Shown in pieces: positions 43,723-52,989 of a DNA stretch of 64,000 nucleotides (position 1 is the stretch's first letter; each line of letters starts with the position of its first letter). Source of the DNA: Parvibaculaceae bacterium Mf 1.05b.01 (lineage in GTDB: Bacteria > Pseudomonadota > Alphaproteobacteria > Parvibaculales > Parvibaculaceae); the NCBI GenBank assembly GCA_000509225.1, contig BAOK01000001.1, forward strand, positions 1-64,000, written 5' to 3'. Below the pieces are notes generated by a model. It worked only from the letters and a program-made list of their open reading frames with translations. It made no database searches and was not told where the DNA came from. A program made the translations under genes and the position numbers.

Positions 43723-44835
43723 ATGGCTTCATCGTCAATTTCAGATTTGCCGGAGAAGTTTCTGTTCTATTGGGACCAGAAGCTTGTACGCCTGCTTGGC
43801 GGACGGCCCTGGCGGTCAGGCTTGATTGTTGCGGCGGTTTCGTTTCTGTCTTTTCTTGGGCTTGCTCAAGGGTTTGGCATTTACGAGCTCGTCTATAGCG
43901 GTGCCATTCCAGACCTAGATCGAACTTTGGGGATGGACCCCTATACGTGGGCTGCGTTTGTCACCGCTCTTTTGACGGGATTTGGCATCAGCGCGTCATC
44001 ACTGGCGCTTGTACATGATGTGAGGGACTTGCGGGAAATTGCCCTGGTGATTGGTCGGGACCCGGACGACCTCATGGATGATTGGGTGGAGGCTTTGCGG
44101 GGGAAGATGGTCCGAGGGCGCATATTTGCCATCGTCTTTTTTGCAATTGGTCTTGGGATTGTCGTGAACAACATACCCGGGGCAACTGATCTGCTGGGTC
44201 TTAATGAGACCGAACAATATCCCTGGTTCCAACAAGTTCCAGCAGGCTGGTTCTTGGTATTCGTGCCCCTTAATTTCGCACTGATGGGCAAGGGCGTCTA
44301 TTACACAATTGTGGAGGATCGGTTTAGCCGTGAAACGCGTAACGCCTCCCTCCAGATTGATCTTCTTCACCCTGAACGATTGGCACCCTTCACCCGCATG
44401 GCGCTGCGCCGATCTCTTTTGTGGATAGTGGGCACGTCCCTCTGTCTGCTTCTGTTTTTGAACGATGCAGTCAGTCCAGCGGGCATTCTCCCATTTGTCG
44501 TCGCCATCATGGTTGTTGCGTGCCTCGCTTTAATCGCTCCTCTCACGGGCATCCACCGGAAGATTTCAGCAGCCAAGAAGGATGAGCTCCGTGCTGTCCG
44601 ACAATCCATCGCCAAATTCCGTGATGAGGTGTTGCATGGCACGAACCCGACGACGTCCAACAATGCGGCGCATCGGTTGACAGGTCTGGTTGCCTATGAG
44701 GCGCGTTTGGAAAAAACATCCGAATGGCCGATTGACCTGCCGACGCTCGGGACCTTCTCGTTCTACCTTGCGATCCCGGTCATTTCCTGGGTCGGAGGTG
44801 CGCTCATGGAGCGGGTGATCGACGTTCTGATCTGA
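43723..44835 (+). CDS. Polytopic membrane protein, unknown function
   Basis: 370 residues from the ATG at 43723, preceded by GGGGGAG; the 120-base longer frame has no ribosome-binding site. About seven hydrophobic spans (for example near residues 28-50, 75-100, 130-147, 175-195, 235-252, 257-280, 335-358) with an amphipathic, charged stretch at ~285-330. No family recognised. Abuts the convergent acyl-CoA dehydrogenase gene with a 14-base gap. Confidence 0.75.
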   Translation: MASSSISDLPEKFLFYWDQKLVRLLGGRPWRSGLIVAAVSFLSFLGLAQGFGIYELVYSGAIPDLDRTLGMDPYTWAAFVTALLTGFGISASSLALVHDVRDLREIALVIGRDPDDLMDDWVEALRGKMVRGRIFAIVFFAIGLGIVVNNIPGATDLLGLNETEQYPWFQQVPAGWFLVFVPLNFALMGKGVYYTIVEDRFSRETRNASLQIDLLHPERLAPFTRMALRRSLLWIVGTSLCLLLFLNDAVSPAGILPFVVAIMVVACLALIAPLTGIHRKISAAKKDELRAVRQSIAKFRDEVLHGTNPTTSNNAAHRLTGLVAYEARLEKTSEWPIDLPTLGTFSFYLAIPVISWVGGALMERVIDVLI

Positions 44836-44849
44836 TCGCCGATTGCCGT

Positions 44850-46082
44850 TTATAATCCCAGAACTGCCTTAGCCATGATGTTGCGCTGAATCTCATTGGA
44901 TCCGGCATAGATGGGACCGGCACGGTCATTCAAATATTTTGGCATGACCGTCGTGCCATAGTCTGGCCCAATCGCCGTTTCGTTGGCACTCACAGCCGGT
45001 GCTGCCAGCACAGGGCCGCCGGGGCTCGTCATGTGCGGTTGAAAGGGCGCGATATAGTGGTGCATGGCTTCAACGGCGAGTTCGGTGATCCTATTGCTCA
45101 TCTCTGTGCCGCGGGTCTTGAGCATGGAGCTTGCGGCTCCTGGTGCTCCCCCTTGCGACAGTTCTGAGAGGATACGGTGTTCCGTGAATTCAATGGCCGT
45201 GATGTCGATTTCCGCCTGATCCAGTTTCGCCCGGAACTCTGGGTTGGAGATGAGTGTGGTCCCGTCACGCCCGCTTTCGGTTTCGGCCATGGTTCTTACC
45301 TTGTTGAGGTGACCATGCAGTTTGGGTGCATAGGCATTGCCGCGCTCGAACTGCAGGAGATATTTTGCAACCGTCCAGCCATCGCCCACTTTGCCAACGG
45401 CATTCTTCTTTGGAACGCGGACATCCTCAAAGAAGATCTGGTTTTGAATATGTTCGCCGGTGAGCATCACAATGGGGTCGACGGTGATGCCTGGCGTGTT
45501 CATGTCGATCAGCAGGAACGTGATGCCGCGCTGAGGGATGTCTGAATTGTCGGTGCGGACGAGACAAAAAATCCAGTTCGCGTGCTGGGCATGGGTCGTC
45601 CAGATTTTGGTGCCGTTGCAGATGAAATCATCGCCGTCTTCTATGGCCGTCATTTGCAGGCTGGCAAGGTCCGATCCTGAACCCGGCTCTGAGTAGCCCT
45701 GGCACCACCAATCATCGCCGGAAAGGATACGGGGCAGGAAATAGTCTTTCTGTTCCTGATTGCCGTGTCCGATGAGAACCGGTCCGCACATCCCAACTCC
45801 CATAGGAGAAAGGCTCGGTGTTTCTGCAGCCGCGCATTCGCTTTGCCAGATATAGCGTTCAACAATGTCCCAGCCGGTGCCGCCATGCTCGACAGGCCAG
45901 CCAGGAGCGACCCAGCCTTGTGCGTGGAGCTTCTTGTGCCATTTGAGGGTGGTTTCATAATCTGAATAGACGCTGGTCATGCCAGCGCCTGCCTGTTTCA
46001 GATCGTCCGTCATTGCGTCTGCGAGGAAGCTTCTGACTTCCTGCCTGAACGCCTCGTGTTTCGCACCTAATCCCAGTTCCAT
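44850..46082 (-). CDS. Acyl-CoA dehydrogenase
   Basis: 410 residues from the ATG at 46082 (GGGGAGAG upstream). Family signatures: GWVAPGWPVEHGGTGWD, MCGPVLIGHGNQEQKDYFLPRIL, WCQGYSEPGSGSDLASLQ, CNGTKIWTTHAQHANW and the C-terminal RAGPIYAGSNEIQRNIMAKAVLGL. FAD-dependent alpha,beta-oxidation of acyl-CoA esters; closest by eye to the steroid or long-chain FadE types. The catalytic Glu is presumably the one in the GSNEIQRN region. Confidence 0.93.
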   Translation of the reverse strand: MELGLGAKHEAFRQEVRSFLADAMTDDLKQAGAGMTSVYSDYETTLKWHKKLHAQGWVAPGWPVEHGGTGWDIVERYIWQSECAAAETPSLSPMGVGMCGPVLIGHGNQEQKDYFLPRILSGDDWWCQGYSEPGSGSDLASLQMTAIEDGDDFICNGTKIWTTHAQHANWIFCLVRTDNSDIPQRGITFLLIDMNTPGITVDPIVMLTGEHIQNQIFFEDVRVPKKNAVGKVGDGWTVAKYLLQFERGNAYAPKLHGHLNKVRTMAETESGRDGTTLISNPEFRAKLDQAEIDITAIEFTEHRILSELSQGGAPGAASSMLKTRGTEMSNRITELAVEAMHHYIAPFQPHMTSPGGPVLAAPAVSANETAIGPDYGTTVMPKYLNDRAGPIYAGSNEIQRNIMAKAVLGL

Positions 46083-46169
46083 GGGTCTCTCCCCGCAATT
46101 TCTGATTGAGAAGGAGAGTAGGGGTGGGGGCACCCAAGTCAATCTTGGGAACAGACACTTTTGGTATGT

Positions 46170-46763
46170 TTACTTGATTAGCTCCAGAGTCTTGTCGCGC
46201 GCTGCGTCAAGCAGGGCCTTTGAAAGATCATCATCATTCATGGCGCGGGCGATGGAGAAGCCGCCAATGCTCAGGACCACAGCCGCTAATGCTTCCTGAC
46301 TCGGCAGAGAGCCCGGTTTTGGTGTGTTGCCGGTTCGTGTTCGGTCATATTCTTGGGCCAGTTCGAGGATTTTGTCTGTGTATGCGTCTTTGGCTGATTT
46401 CACGTTTGAGCGGGTAACATCGCTTGGCAACGAAGCGAGGGTGCACTCTTTCGCAATAACGTTCGCGTTCTTGGGGTCGAGGTAGCCGGTCAGTGTCTCT
46501 GTGGCTTCGCTGTGCAACGCGGCAGGTGTCGCGCCCTCACGCCGCCGCATCATCCGACCAAGGCCTGCTTCATCACGGACAATCTCCGTAAAGAGCTCGG
46601 CTTTGGACTTGAAATATCCATAGAACCCGCCGCGGGTGAGTTTCGCGGCGCCCATAATTTCATCAATTCCGACACTGTTGAAGCCTTTGCGGCGGAAGAG
46701 CAGGCCTGCCTGTTCCAGAATTCGGGCGCGGGTCTTGGTCTTATGGTCTGAGCTGTATCGCAT
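46170..46763 (-). CDS. TetR-family regulator
   Basis: 197 residues. HTH FNSVGIDEIMGAAKLTRGGFYGYFKSKAEL. C-terminus resembles the TetR group that responds to small electrophiles or fatty acids. Divergent from the glutathione-transferase gene, with a palindromic site in between, so autoregulation and control of the GST are likely. Confidence 0.9.
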   Translation of the reverse strand: MRYSSDHKTKTRARILEQAGLLFRRKGFNSVGIDEIMGAAKLTRGGFYGYFKSKAELFTEIVRDEAGLGRMMRRREGATPAALHSEATETLTGYLDPKNANVIAKECTLASLPSDVTRSNVKSAKDAYTDKILELAQEYDRTRTGNTPKPGSLPSQEALAAVVLSIGGFSIARAMNDDDLSKALLDAARDKTLELIK

Positions 46764-46801
46764 GCTTCTTTATGTATTGCATGTTGGTTATCCTGCAAGT
46801 A

Positions 46802-46819
46802 GCATGTTGATCGACATGC
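46802..46819. promoter_or_regulatory. TetR operator in the TetR/GST divergent region
   Basis: GCATGT and ACATGC arms around TGATCG; an extra GCATGTTG half-site lies at 46779-46786, so TATTGCATGTTG (46775) and its near mirror (46813-46824) give a wider repeat. It covers the region between the two divergent start codons. Confidence 0.55.
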
Positions 46820-46836
46820 AATAGGTGGATGCAAGG

Positions 46837-47586
46837 ATGAGTGAAGCAACGCGCTGTCTTCATCAGTTTCGATTTTCGAACTTCAACGAAAAGGCCAGAT
46901 GGGCGCTTGCCTTCAAAGGGCTCGATCTGCCGCGAAAGGACTATCTGCCCGGGCCGCATGGCGGTCAGATCAAAAAACTCTGCCCCGAGAGTTTCACACC
47001 GGTTCTTGAGTGGGATGGGGACCACATACAAGGGTCTGCGGAGGTCATCGACCACCTGGAAAAGATGCAGCCAGACCCCCCGCTCTATCCCGCTGATCCA
47101 GCAGAGAAAGAAGAAGCCTTACGTCTTCAGGCCCATTTTGACGAGAATGTGGGGCCGGAAGTCCGCCGAGCTTTGTTCCTCGACACAATGAGCGATGCTG
47201 CGTACATGGCGAAGCTTTTTGCTGGTGGGAAGCCCTGGTTCGTTCGAAAGAGCTATGGGGCGATGTTGCCATTGGTTCGACCGCTTATGCGCTCTGCCAT
47301 GGATCTCACTATGGACAAGCAAGCTGCGGCTTTGAAAGCCACAGAGGAGGGGCTGGATTTCATCGCTGAGCAATCTCGGGCGACTGGCTATCTTGTGGGG
47401 GGCCGGTTTTCAGTCGCGGACCTGTCGGCAGCAGCGCTTCTCTCCATCACCGCCAATCCTGATCATCCGGATATGAAACGGCCTGAACCCATGTCCAAAA
47501 CGACCCGGGCCTGGATGGATCGATGGAAAGATCATCCGGGAACTCAGTGGATTAAAGAGATGTACGCAAGGCACCGTCCTGCATGA
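46837..47586 (+). CDS. Glutathione S-transferase-family protein
   Basis: 249 residues from the ATG at 46837 (AGGTGG upstream). Thioredoxin-like N-domain: CLHQFRFSNFNEKARWALAFKGLDLPRKDYLPGPH, with the cis-Pro/Ser pair in FTPVLEWDGDHIQGSAEVIDHL, and helical C-domain with GGRFSVADLSAAALL (N-capping Asp). Conjugates or isomerises electrophiles. Probably induced through the divergent TetR. Confidence 0.9.
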   Translation: MSEATRCLHQFRFSNFNEKARWALAFKGLDLPRKDYLPGPHGGQIKKLCPESFTPVLEWDGDHIQGSAEVIDHLEKMQPDPPLYPADPAEKEEALRLQAHFDENVGPEVRRALFLDTMSDAAYMAKLFAGGKPWFVRKSYGAMLPLVRPLMRSAMDLTMDKQAAALKATEEGLDFIAEQSRATGYLVGGRFSVADLSAAALLSITANPDHPDMKRPEPMSKTTRAWMDRWKDHPGTQWIKEMYARHRPA

Positions 47587-47646
47587 GCCAAAGAGTTTTT
47601 TTGTCTTCCCCATTGGCGTTTGCGCCAAACTCCCTTACATGAAGGG

Positions 47647-47686
47647 CGCGCCCCGGCATTTCTGCACGGTGGGCGCGTTTTCTTTT
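47647..47686 (+). terminator. Probable Rho-independent terminator
   Basis: CGCGCCC / GGGCGCG, 7 bp, 17-base loop, followed by TTTTCTTTT; lies between the GST and MFS genes. Confidence 0.65.
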
Positions 47687-47696
47687 GGGCTGGGGT

Positions 47697-49010
47697 ATGG
47701 CCGGAAACTCACAGAGCGAGATGCAGGAAGAAGATGATCTTCCGGCGCTGAAGGCAACGACGCCGGAAGAACGCAAGCGTGCCTTTGGGGTCCTCTTTGT
47801 GTGCCTTTTGTCGCTTGGCATGGGGCAGTCGCTCTTTTTCGCTGTGCTGCCACCGATTGCGCGCGAACTTGGTATGAGCGAGTTCGAGACGACCATGATC
47901 TTCTCGCTCTCGGCCCTGCTTTGGACACTGACCAGCGCTTTCTGGGGAACACGATCTGACCTTGTTGGTCGCAAGCCCATCATCCTGATGGGACTTATCG
48001 GCTTTGGGGTGTCGACGCTCGGCTTTGCCATTGTGGTGATGGTTGGCCTTTGGGGCTGGGTCTCCCTGGCGCTCATGTTCCCGCTTCTTATATCCGTTCG
48101 CGCTATTTTCGGGACCTTCGGGTCCGGGACAATGCCTGCTTCACAGGCCTATGTGGCAGACCGGACCAGCCGGGCGGAGCGGGCTTCTGGTGTTGCCTCA
48201 ATTGGTGCAGCCTTTGGCATGGGGACGGTTGTGGGGCCTGGTTTTGCGGCCGCACTTGCGACTTTCCATATCCTGGCGCCCTTTTTCGCTGTCTCTGCGC
48301 TTGCTTTTGGCGGCGCCTTTTTCATCTGGCTTTTATTGCCTGAGCGCACAACGCCGCGCAAAAAGCTGGCGGAAAAGCAGAAGCAACGCCGCCGGCTGAA
48401 GCTCACGGATCCGCGTGTGCTGCCCTGGCTGGTCCTGGGTGTGGTTCTGTCGCTTGGACAGTCCATCACCATGCAGCTGGTGGCTTTCTACTATATGGAC
48501 ACGTTTAACGTGGAAGGGGATGAGGCGACCCAGCTTGTCAGTGTCGGTCTGATGGCGATGGCCATGGCAACCATTTTTGCGCAGATGGTCCTGATCCAGC
48601 GGTTCGACCTGTCGGTTCAGTTCCTATTGCGGGTGGGGGCCGCTGTGATGATCGGCTCGTTCGGTCTTCTCATCATTGCCAATTCATACGGGATGTTTGT
48701 TTCGGCGCTGGCTCTGGCCGGTGTTGGCTTTGGTCTGTTGCGTCCAGGCCTGATGGCAGGTGCCTCGCTTTCGGTGTCACCGCGCGATCAGGGAGCGATA
48801 GCTGGCCTTATCGGATCAACAGCAGCGACGGGCCACATTCTCAACCCATTCATTGGGGTGCCGCTCCTGGAAGTGATGCCACAGGCACCGTTCATGCTCG
48901 CCATGGGTCTTATGGTCATCATATTGCTGATGGCGATGTTTCATCCTGTCGTGCGGCGCATTCAGGCAAATGTGGAAGAGGATGAAGACGCAGAGCTTCA
49001 TCCTCATTGA
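47697..49010 (+). CDS. MFS transporter (drug/metabolite antiporter type)
   Basis: 437 residues from the ATG at 47697; a TTG at 47685 is less likely. Twelve membrane spans. MFS motif A FWGTRSDLVGRKPIIL between TM2 and TM3, motif C-like GMGTVVGPGFAAAL in TM5. Acidic N- and C-tails. Substrate unknown; typical of proton-driven efflux. Convergent with the alpha/beta hydrolase. Confidence 0.92.
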   Translation: MAGNSQSEMQEEDDLPALKATTPEERKRAFGVLFVCLLSLGMGQSLFFAVLPPIARELGMSEFETTMIFSLSALLWTLTSAFWGTRSDLVGRKPIILMGLIGFGVSTLGFAIVVMVGLWGWVSLALMFPLLISVRAIFGTFGSGTMPASQAYVADRTSRAERASGVASIGAAFGMGTVVGPGFAAALATFHILAPFFAVSALAFGGAFFIWLLLPERTTPRKKLAEKQKQRRRLKLTDPRVLPWLVLGVVLSLGQSITMQLVAFYYMDTFNVEGDEATQLVSVGLMAMAMATIFAQMVLIQRFDLSVQFLLRVGAAVMIGSFGLLIIANSYGMFVSALALAGVGFGLLRPGLMAGASLSVSPRDQGAIAGLIGSTAATGHILNPFIGVPLLEVMPQAPFMLAMGLMVIILLMAMFHPVVRRIQANVEEDEDAELHPH

Positions 49011-49022
49011 TTTTCAGGCGAG

Positions 49023-50042
49023 CTAGGCCGCGGCGGTAGCGCTGTTCTTGCCGGCGGACAAAGCGCCCTTGGCTCCCCAATCCGCCATCAATGTTCCCAC
49101 TGCGGATGCAAAGGCAACAGGCTGATCCAGCATGATGTGGTGTTGGGCGAAGGGAACTGTGAAGATTGGTGCTTCAGGGCGTAGTCCCCTCATAAAAGCC
49201 ATGGTCTCAGGGTCATGGTCTTTTGAGATGTCGCCATACATCACCCCGACATTGCAGGCGAGGTTCTTGAACATGTCTTCATGCTCCTCCCCACCCATGC
49301 GCAGCCCGTTGAAGGCGAAGGGGTCGAATTTCCAACTCCAGCCGGCTTCTTCTGCTGCTCTGCGTCCTTCGTTCTCACCGACGGTAACCTCTCTGAGCGA
49401 ATGCTTGCCGATATAGTCTGTAATGAACTTGTTGGCGCATTCCTGAAGGGGCGCCAGACGGAAACGGCCAAGTGCCGTCTCGAGGTCTGGGTAGATTCGG
49501 GTCGGACGTCGCGGTGCGTCGCCGAGGAACCATTCAACCGCGTCGTGTTTTGGACGGACTTTAAAATCCGCGAGAATCACGCCGCCGAGCTCAGCGCCAT
49601 AAAGGGCGCCGGTAATGAGTGTCACAAATCCGCCGAAGCTGTGACCAACAATGACGGGGCGAGGGCCTAGGTCTGCGTCAAAGGCGACGGCCTTGATGGC
49701 ATGGGCATAGGTCTCGCGGGTGTATTCGTCGCGCCAATGACTGTCGCCCATGCCGGGCAGATCGATGGAGGCAACCTCATAGCGATCGGTGAGGAGTGGT
49801 GCGATGAAATCAAACCAACGGGCGTGAGCCCCATTGCCGTGGACGAGCAACAAGCCTGGGCGATTCTCCGCCTTGGAGGCCCATTTCCGGTAGTGGATTT
49901 TCGTACCTTCTGACTCTACCCAGCGCGTTTCCGGTGTTTGCGCCAATACATCCTGAAACCAACGGGGTTCATGGGTAATGAAGTCTTCGGCGGGGAGGGG
50001 GGCGATATCTGGACCCTGATTCTCGTATTCTTCTTCGCTCAT
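49023..50042 (-). CDS. Alpha/beta hydrolase
   Basis: 339 residues. HGNGAHARWFDFI oxyanion region, nucleophile elbow IVGHSFGGFVTLI, active-site His likely in FAQHHIMLDQP. The dehalogenase/epoxide-hydrolase-like core runs from ~50 to 320, with a 30-residue acidic N-tail. Cytoplasmic. Substrate unknown. Confidence 0.87.
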   Translation of the reverse strand: MSEEEYENQGPDIAPLPAEDFITHEPRWFQDVLAQTPETRWVESEGTKIHYRKWASKAENRPGLLLVHGNGAHARWFDFIAPLLTDRYEVASIDLPGMGDSHWRDEYTRETYAHAIKAVAFDADLGPRPVIVGHSFGGFVTLITGALYGAELGGVILADFKVRPKHDAVEWFLGDAPRRPTRIYPDLETALGRFRLAPLQECANKFITDYIGKHSLREVTVGENEGRRAAEEAGWSWKFDPFAFNGLRMGGEEHEDMFKNLACNVGVMYGDISKDHDPETMAFMRGLRPEAPIFTVPFAQHHIMLDQPVAFASAVGTLMADWGAKGALSAGKNSATAAA

Positions 50043-50206
50043 GGGTGATCTCTTCGGTTGGGCTGGGTATATGGGCTCGACTTTTAAGGGGTAAAAGTGG
50101 CGCCAGCGTCATTTTCAATTGCGCTCAGTCCTATGACCTGGATGGATCCTTGTAAAGTGATCCAAAGGTTCATGGTTGATTGGGGCAGAGCTCTTGCAAT
50201 GTGCGG

Positions 50207-50235
50207 TTGACAGGGGAGCTTCCGCGGCTTAGTTT
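50207..50235 (+). promoter_or_regulatory. Promoter of rpmJ
   Basis: TTGACA at 50207-50212, 17-base spacer, TAGTTT at 50230-50235, about 86 bases upstream of rpmJ. The -35 box is consensus. Confidence 0.6.
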
Positions 50236-50320
50236 CCGGCCAAATTTCAGACATTTACCGGCGATATGTCCGGGGCTGCAAGGCACCCGCTTATCCCGTC
50301 CGAGCCCAAGGTAGAGCATC

Positions 50321-50446
50321 ATGAAAGTCCGTAACTCTTTGAAATCACTTCGGGATCGTCACCGGGATAACCGTTTGGTCCGTCGCAAAGGTCGTCTTTA
50401 CGTGATCAACAAGACCAATCGCCGTTTCAAGGCGCGCCAGGGCTGA
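50321..50446 (+). CDS. rpmJ: 50S ribosomal protein L36 (41-residue, zinc-free type)
   Basis: 41 residues starting [17 protein letters not shown] and ending RRFKARQG. It is the C-minus form of L36, which lacks the four zinc ligands, and the usual one in alphaproteobacteria. Binds 23S rRNA. The gene is too short for ordinary ORF lists but is unmistakable. Followed by a terminator at 50525. Confidence 0.96.
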   Translation: MKVRNSLKSLRDRHRDNRLVRRKGRLYVINKTNRRFKARQG

Positions 50447-50524
50447 GTAGGGCCTCGGCGTGGTATCCCGCCGGATATGAGGTTTTGCGCCTTAATTTGA
50501 TCCAACACAGTCACTAGTCTTAAG

Positions 50525-50556
50525 AGGCCGCTCCTTTTGGAGGCGGCCTTTTCTTT
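50525..50556 (+). terminator. Rho-independent terminator of rpmJ
   Basis: AGGCCGCTCC / GGAGGCGGCCT around TTTT, one bulged base, followed by TTTTCTTTT. Confidence 0.88.
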
Positions 50557-50588
50557 TGTCTTTTTTCCATGAGTGGGGGTGCGGCTTC

Positions 50589-51206
50589 ATGGCGATGATT
50601 GATGCCATTCTTTTTGATGTTGGAAGAGTATTGATTGAGTGGGATCCGCGGCACCTCTACCGCAAGCTTTTGCCGGATGAGGGGGCAGTTGAAAAGTTCT
50701 TGTCTGAGGTGTGCACCCTTGAGTGGCACCTGGCTCATGATGCCGGCGTGTCGTTTGCAGAAAATGCGGTGCCTTTGAAAGAAGAATTTCCTGAGCATGC
50801 CGAGCTCATTGACCTCTGGGAAGAGCGATATCTGGAAATGTCGCCTAGAGAAGTTGAAGGAATAAGTGATTTGATGGACCGTGCTGAAGAAGCTGGTCTT
50901 GAGTTTCACGGCCTCAGCAATATGCCTTCCTCCATCTATCCTAGGCTCAAAACTGCGTTTCGGCCCATTCGGCGCCTTCGTACGATTGTGGTGTCGGGGG
51001 ATGAGAAAATCTGCAAACCCGAGCCAGAGATTTTTCATGTAGCTATTGGTCGAATGGGAACAGATCCAGGGCGAACATTGTTTGTCGATGACTCCGAGGC
51101 CAACGTAGAGGCCGGTGCGACGGTTGGTCTGCTCACTCATCACTTTAAGAGTGCGACGGGTTTGGAAACACACCTCGAAGAGCTTGGCGTGTTGGGAGCG
51201 GGCTGA
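50589..51206 (+). CDS. HAD-family hydrolase (YihX-like), first of a tandem pair
   Basis: 205 residues from the ATG at 50589. Motif I ILFDVGRVLIEWDP (nucleophile Asp; Gly at the second Asp place, as in YihX/epoxide-hydrolase N-domain types), FHGLSNMP for motif II, ISKPEPEIFHVAI-like ICKPEPEIF for motif III, and LFVDDSEANVEAG for motif IV. Overlaps the next, homologous gene by one base. Confidence 0.86.
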   Translation: MAMIDAILFDVGRVLIEWDPRHLYRKLLPDEGAVEKFLSEVCTLEWHLAHDAGVSFAENAVPLKEEFPEHAELIDLWEERYLEMSPREVEGISDLMDRAEEAGLEFHGLSNMPSSIYPRLKTAFRPIRRLRTIVVSGDEKICKPEPEIFHVAIGRMGTDPGRTLFVDDSEANVEAGATVGLLTHHFKSATGLETHLEELGVLGAG

Positions 51207-51832
51207 TGCGCGATGCTGTGATTTTTGATATGGGCAATGTGCTGATCGATTGGAACCCGCAAGAGGTTTATCAGCATCATTTTGCGAATAATCAGGAGCA
51301 GGTGATGTTCTTTGCGGGGCTGTTTCCGCGCATGCATCATGCCGCTCATGATGCGCGAGGGTCTTTCACGGATGCACTCGCGCCGCTGAAGCACCAGGAG
51401 CCTGATATGGTTCATTTGATCGAAGTGTTTGAGCATCGCTGGCATGAGTTTGTGCGTGGCCCTCTGACCGAGACAGTCGAGGTGCTGCATGACCTGGTCG
51501 ACGCAGGCGTCCCGCTCTACGGCCTGACCAATTGGCCTCACCAAACCTGGCCACCGCGCCCTCCAGCAGATGCGCCGCAGGCCTATGATTTTCTGGGCCA
51601 TTTTGCAGATATTGTCGTGTCGGGGCAGGTGCAGATGCATAAACCCAATGACGATATTTACGACCATGCGCTTAAGCAGTTTGGATTGCAGCCGGAGCAG
51701 GCAGTGTTTGTCGATGATTTGAGTGAAAACATTGCGACTGCGGATCGTCTGGGGCTGCATGGCATTCGGTTTACTAATGCGAAAGCACTTAGGGACGAAC
51801 TGGAAGGCCTTGGCTTGCTTCAGAGCCGTTGA
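51206..51832 (+). CDS. HAD-family hydrolase (YihX-like), second of a tandem pair
   Basis: 208 residues. Motif I VIFDMGNVLIDWNPQEVY, motif II YGLTNWP, motif III QMHKPNDDIYDHAL, motif IV VFVDDLSENIATAD. Same architecture as the preceding gene but only moderately similar (shared HDAxxSF and WDP/WNP positions), so an old duplication. ATG overlaps the previous stop (TGATG). Confidence 0.86.
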   Translation: MRDAVIFDMGNVLIDWNPQEVYQHHFANNQEQVMFFAGLFPRMHHAAHDARGSFTDALAPLKHQEPDMVHLIEVFEHRWHEFVRGPLTETVEVLHDLVDAGVPLYGLTNWPHQTWPPRPPADAPQAYDFLGHFADIVVSGQVQMHKPNDDIYDHALKQFGLQPEQAVFVDDLSENIATADRLGLHGIRFTNAKALRDELEGLGLLQSR

Positions 51833-51880
51833 TGGTCAAGAGTATGCGTCCAGACCATGATAGCAGAGAGAACAGGTGCG

Positions 51881-52948
51881 ATGACTGGGGAGAATGCTGG
51901 CCGGTTCATGATCTACGGGGCAACGGGGTATACCGGCAGACTGCTGGCGCGCTTGGCCCGCGACAAGGGCTTGTCTCCGATTATCGCAGGTCGAAGTGAG
52001 GCAAAGCTCAAAAGTCTCGCAAACCAATATGAGGCAGAGTTTCGCGCTTTTGACCTTTCAGACCGCAAAGCGCTTGATGAGGCACTGGATGATGTCGATG
52101 TGGTTCTGCACGCGGCGGGACCTTTTTCCGCCACGTCAAAACCCATGGTCGATGCCTGTCTCAGGACGGGAACTCATTATCTAGACATTACGGGCGAGAT
52201 CAGCGTCTTCGAAGCTTGCGCGCGTCGGGACGAGGCTGCCAAAGAAGCTGGCATCATGATCATGCCTGGTGTCGGCTTCGACGTGGTGCCGAGCGACTGT
52301 CTGGCCGCGCATATGAAAAGGCGTTTGCCAGACGCTACAGATCTCGTTCTGGGGATTTCTGGAATCGGAACGGCATCGCGGGGCACATCCAAGACGATGA
52401 TTGAGAGCATCGGTGCTGGCACTCGCGTGCGCCGAGACGGCCGGATCGTGTCGCTTGGCGCAGCGCCCCAACGAGAGATGAATTTTGGGGATGGCAACAA
52501 GCCGTCGGTTGGTGTGGGCTGGGGCGATGTCTCCACGGCCTACCACTCGACCGGTATTCCAAATATCACGGTCTATTTTGAAGCAAGCCCGCAGCTGCAG
52601 CAGATGGCAAGTATTGGTGGTTTTATGCGCTTCATCCTGAGCCGGGGGTTCATGCAGCGGCGGCTTAAGGCAAAAGTTGATGCGGAACCTGATGGGCCGA
52701 CAGAGCAGGAGCGTGCGTCTGGCTCCAGTGTTCTTATCGGTGAGGCAAGCAATGATACTGGAGAGAAGGTGGTTTCCCGCCTTCGTACGCCGGAAGGCTA
52801 TTCGCTCACCATTCAGACGGGTCTCGATATTGTTGAGCGGGTTCTGGCGGGTGAAGCAAAGCCCGGTTTTCAAACACCATCTACGCTTCTTGGGCCCGAT
52901 TTTATCACGACATTTGATGGGTGCGTGCGTGAGGATTTGAACGCATAG
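51881..52948 (+). CDS. Saccharopine-dehydrogenase-like NAD(P)-binding oxidoreductase
   Basis: 355 residues from the ATG at 51881 (AGGTG upstream); ATG 51857 is an alternative. Rossmann fingerprint FMIYGATGYTGRLLARLARDKG, ADP-ribose site IIAGRSEAKL, then HAAGPFSATSKPMVDACLRTGTHYLDITGE, a signature of the trans-acting enoyl-reductase / saccharopine-dehydrogenase-like family. Such enzymes reduce C=C bonds in lipids or polyketides. Substrate unknown. Confidence 0.85.
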   Translation: MTGENAGRFMIYGATGYTGRLLARLARDKGLSPIIAGRSEAKLKSLANQYEAEFRAFDLSDRKALDEALDDVDVVLHAAGPFSATSKPMVDACLRTGTHYLDITGEISVFEACARRDEAAKEAGIMIMPGVGFDVVPSDCLAAHMKRRLPDATDLVLGISGIGTASRGTSKTMIESIGAGTRVRRDGRIVSLGAAPQREMNFGDGNKPSVGVGWGDVSTAYHSTGIPNITVYFEASPQLQQMASIGGFMRFILSRGFMQRRLKAKVDAEPDGPTEQERASGSSVLIGEASNDTGEKVVSRLRTPEGYSLTIQTGLDIVERVLAGEAKPGFQTPSTLLGPDFITTFDGCVREDLNA

Positions 52949-52989
52949 GCCTCGCGAAAGTGTGATTTTGAGCGCTTGCGGAATTTGTC

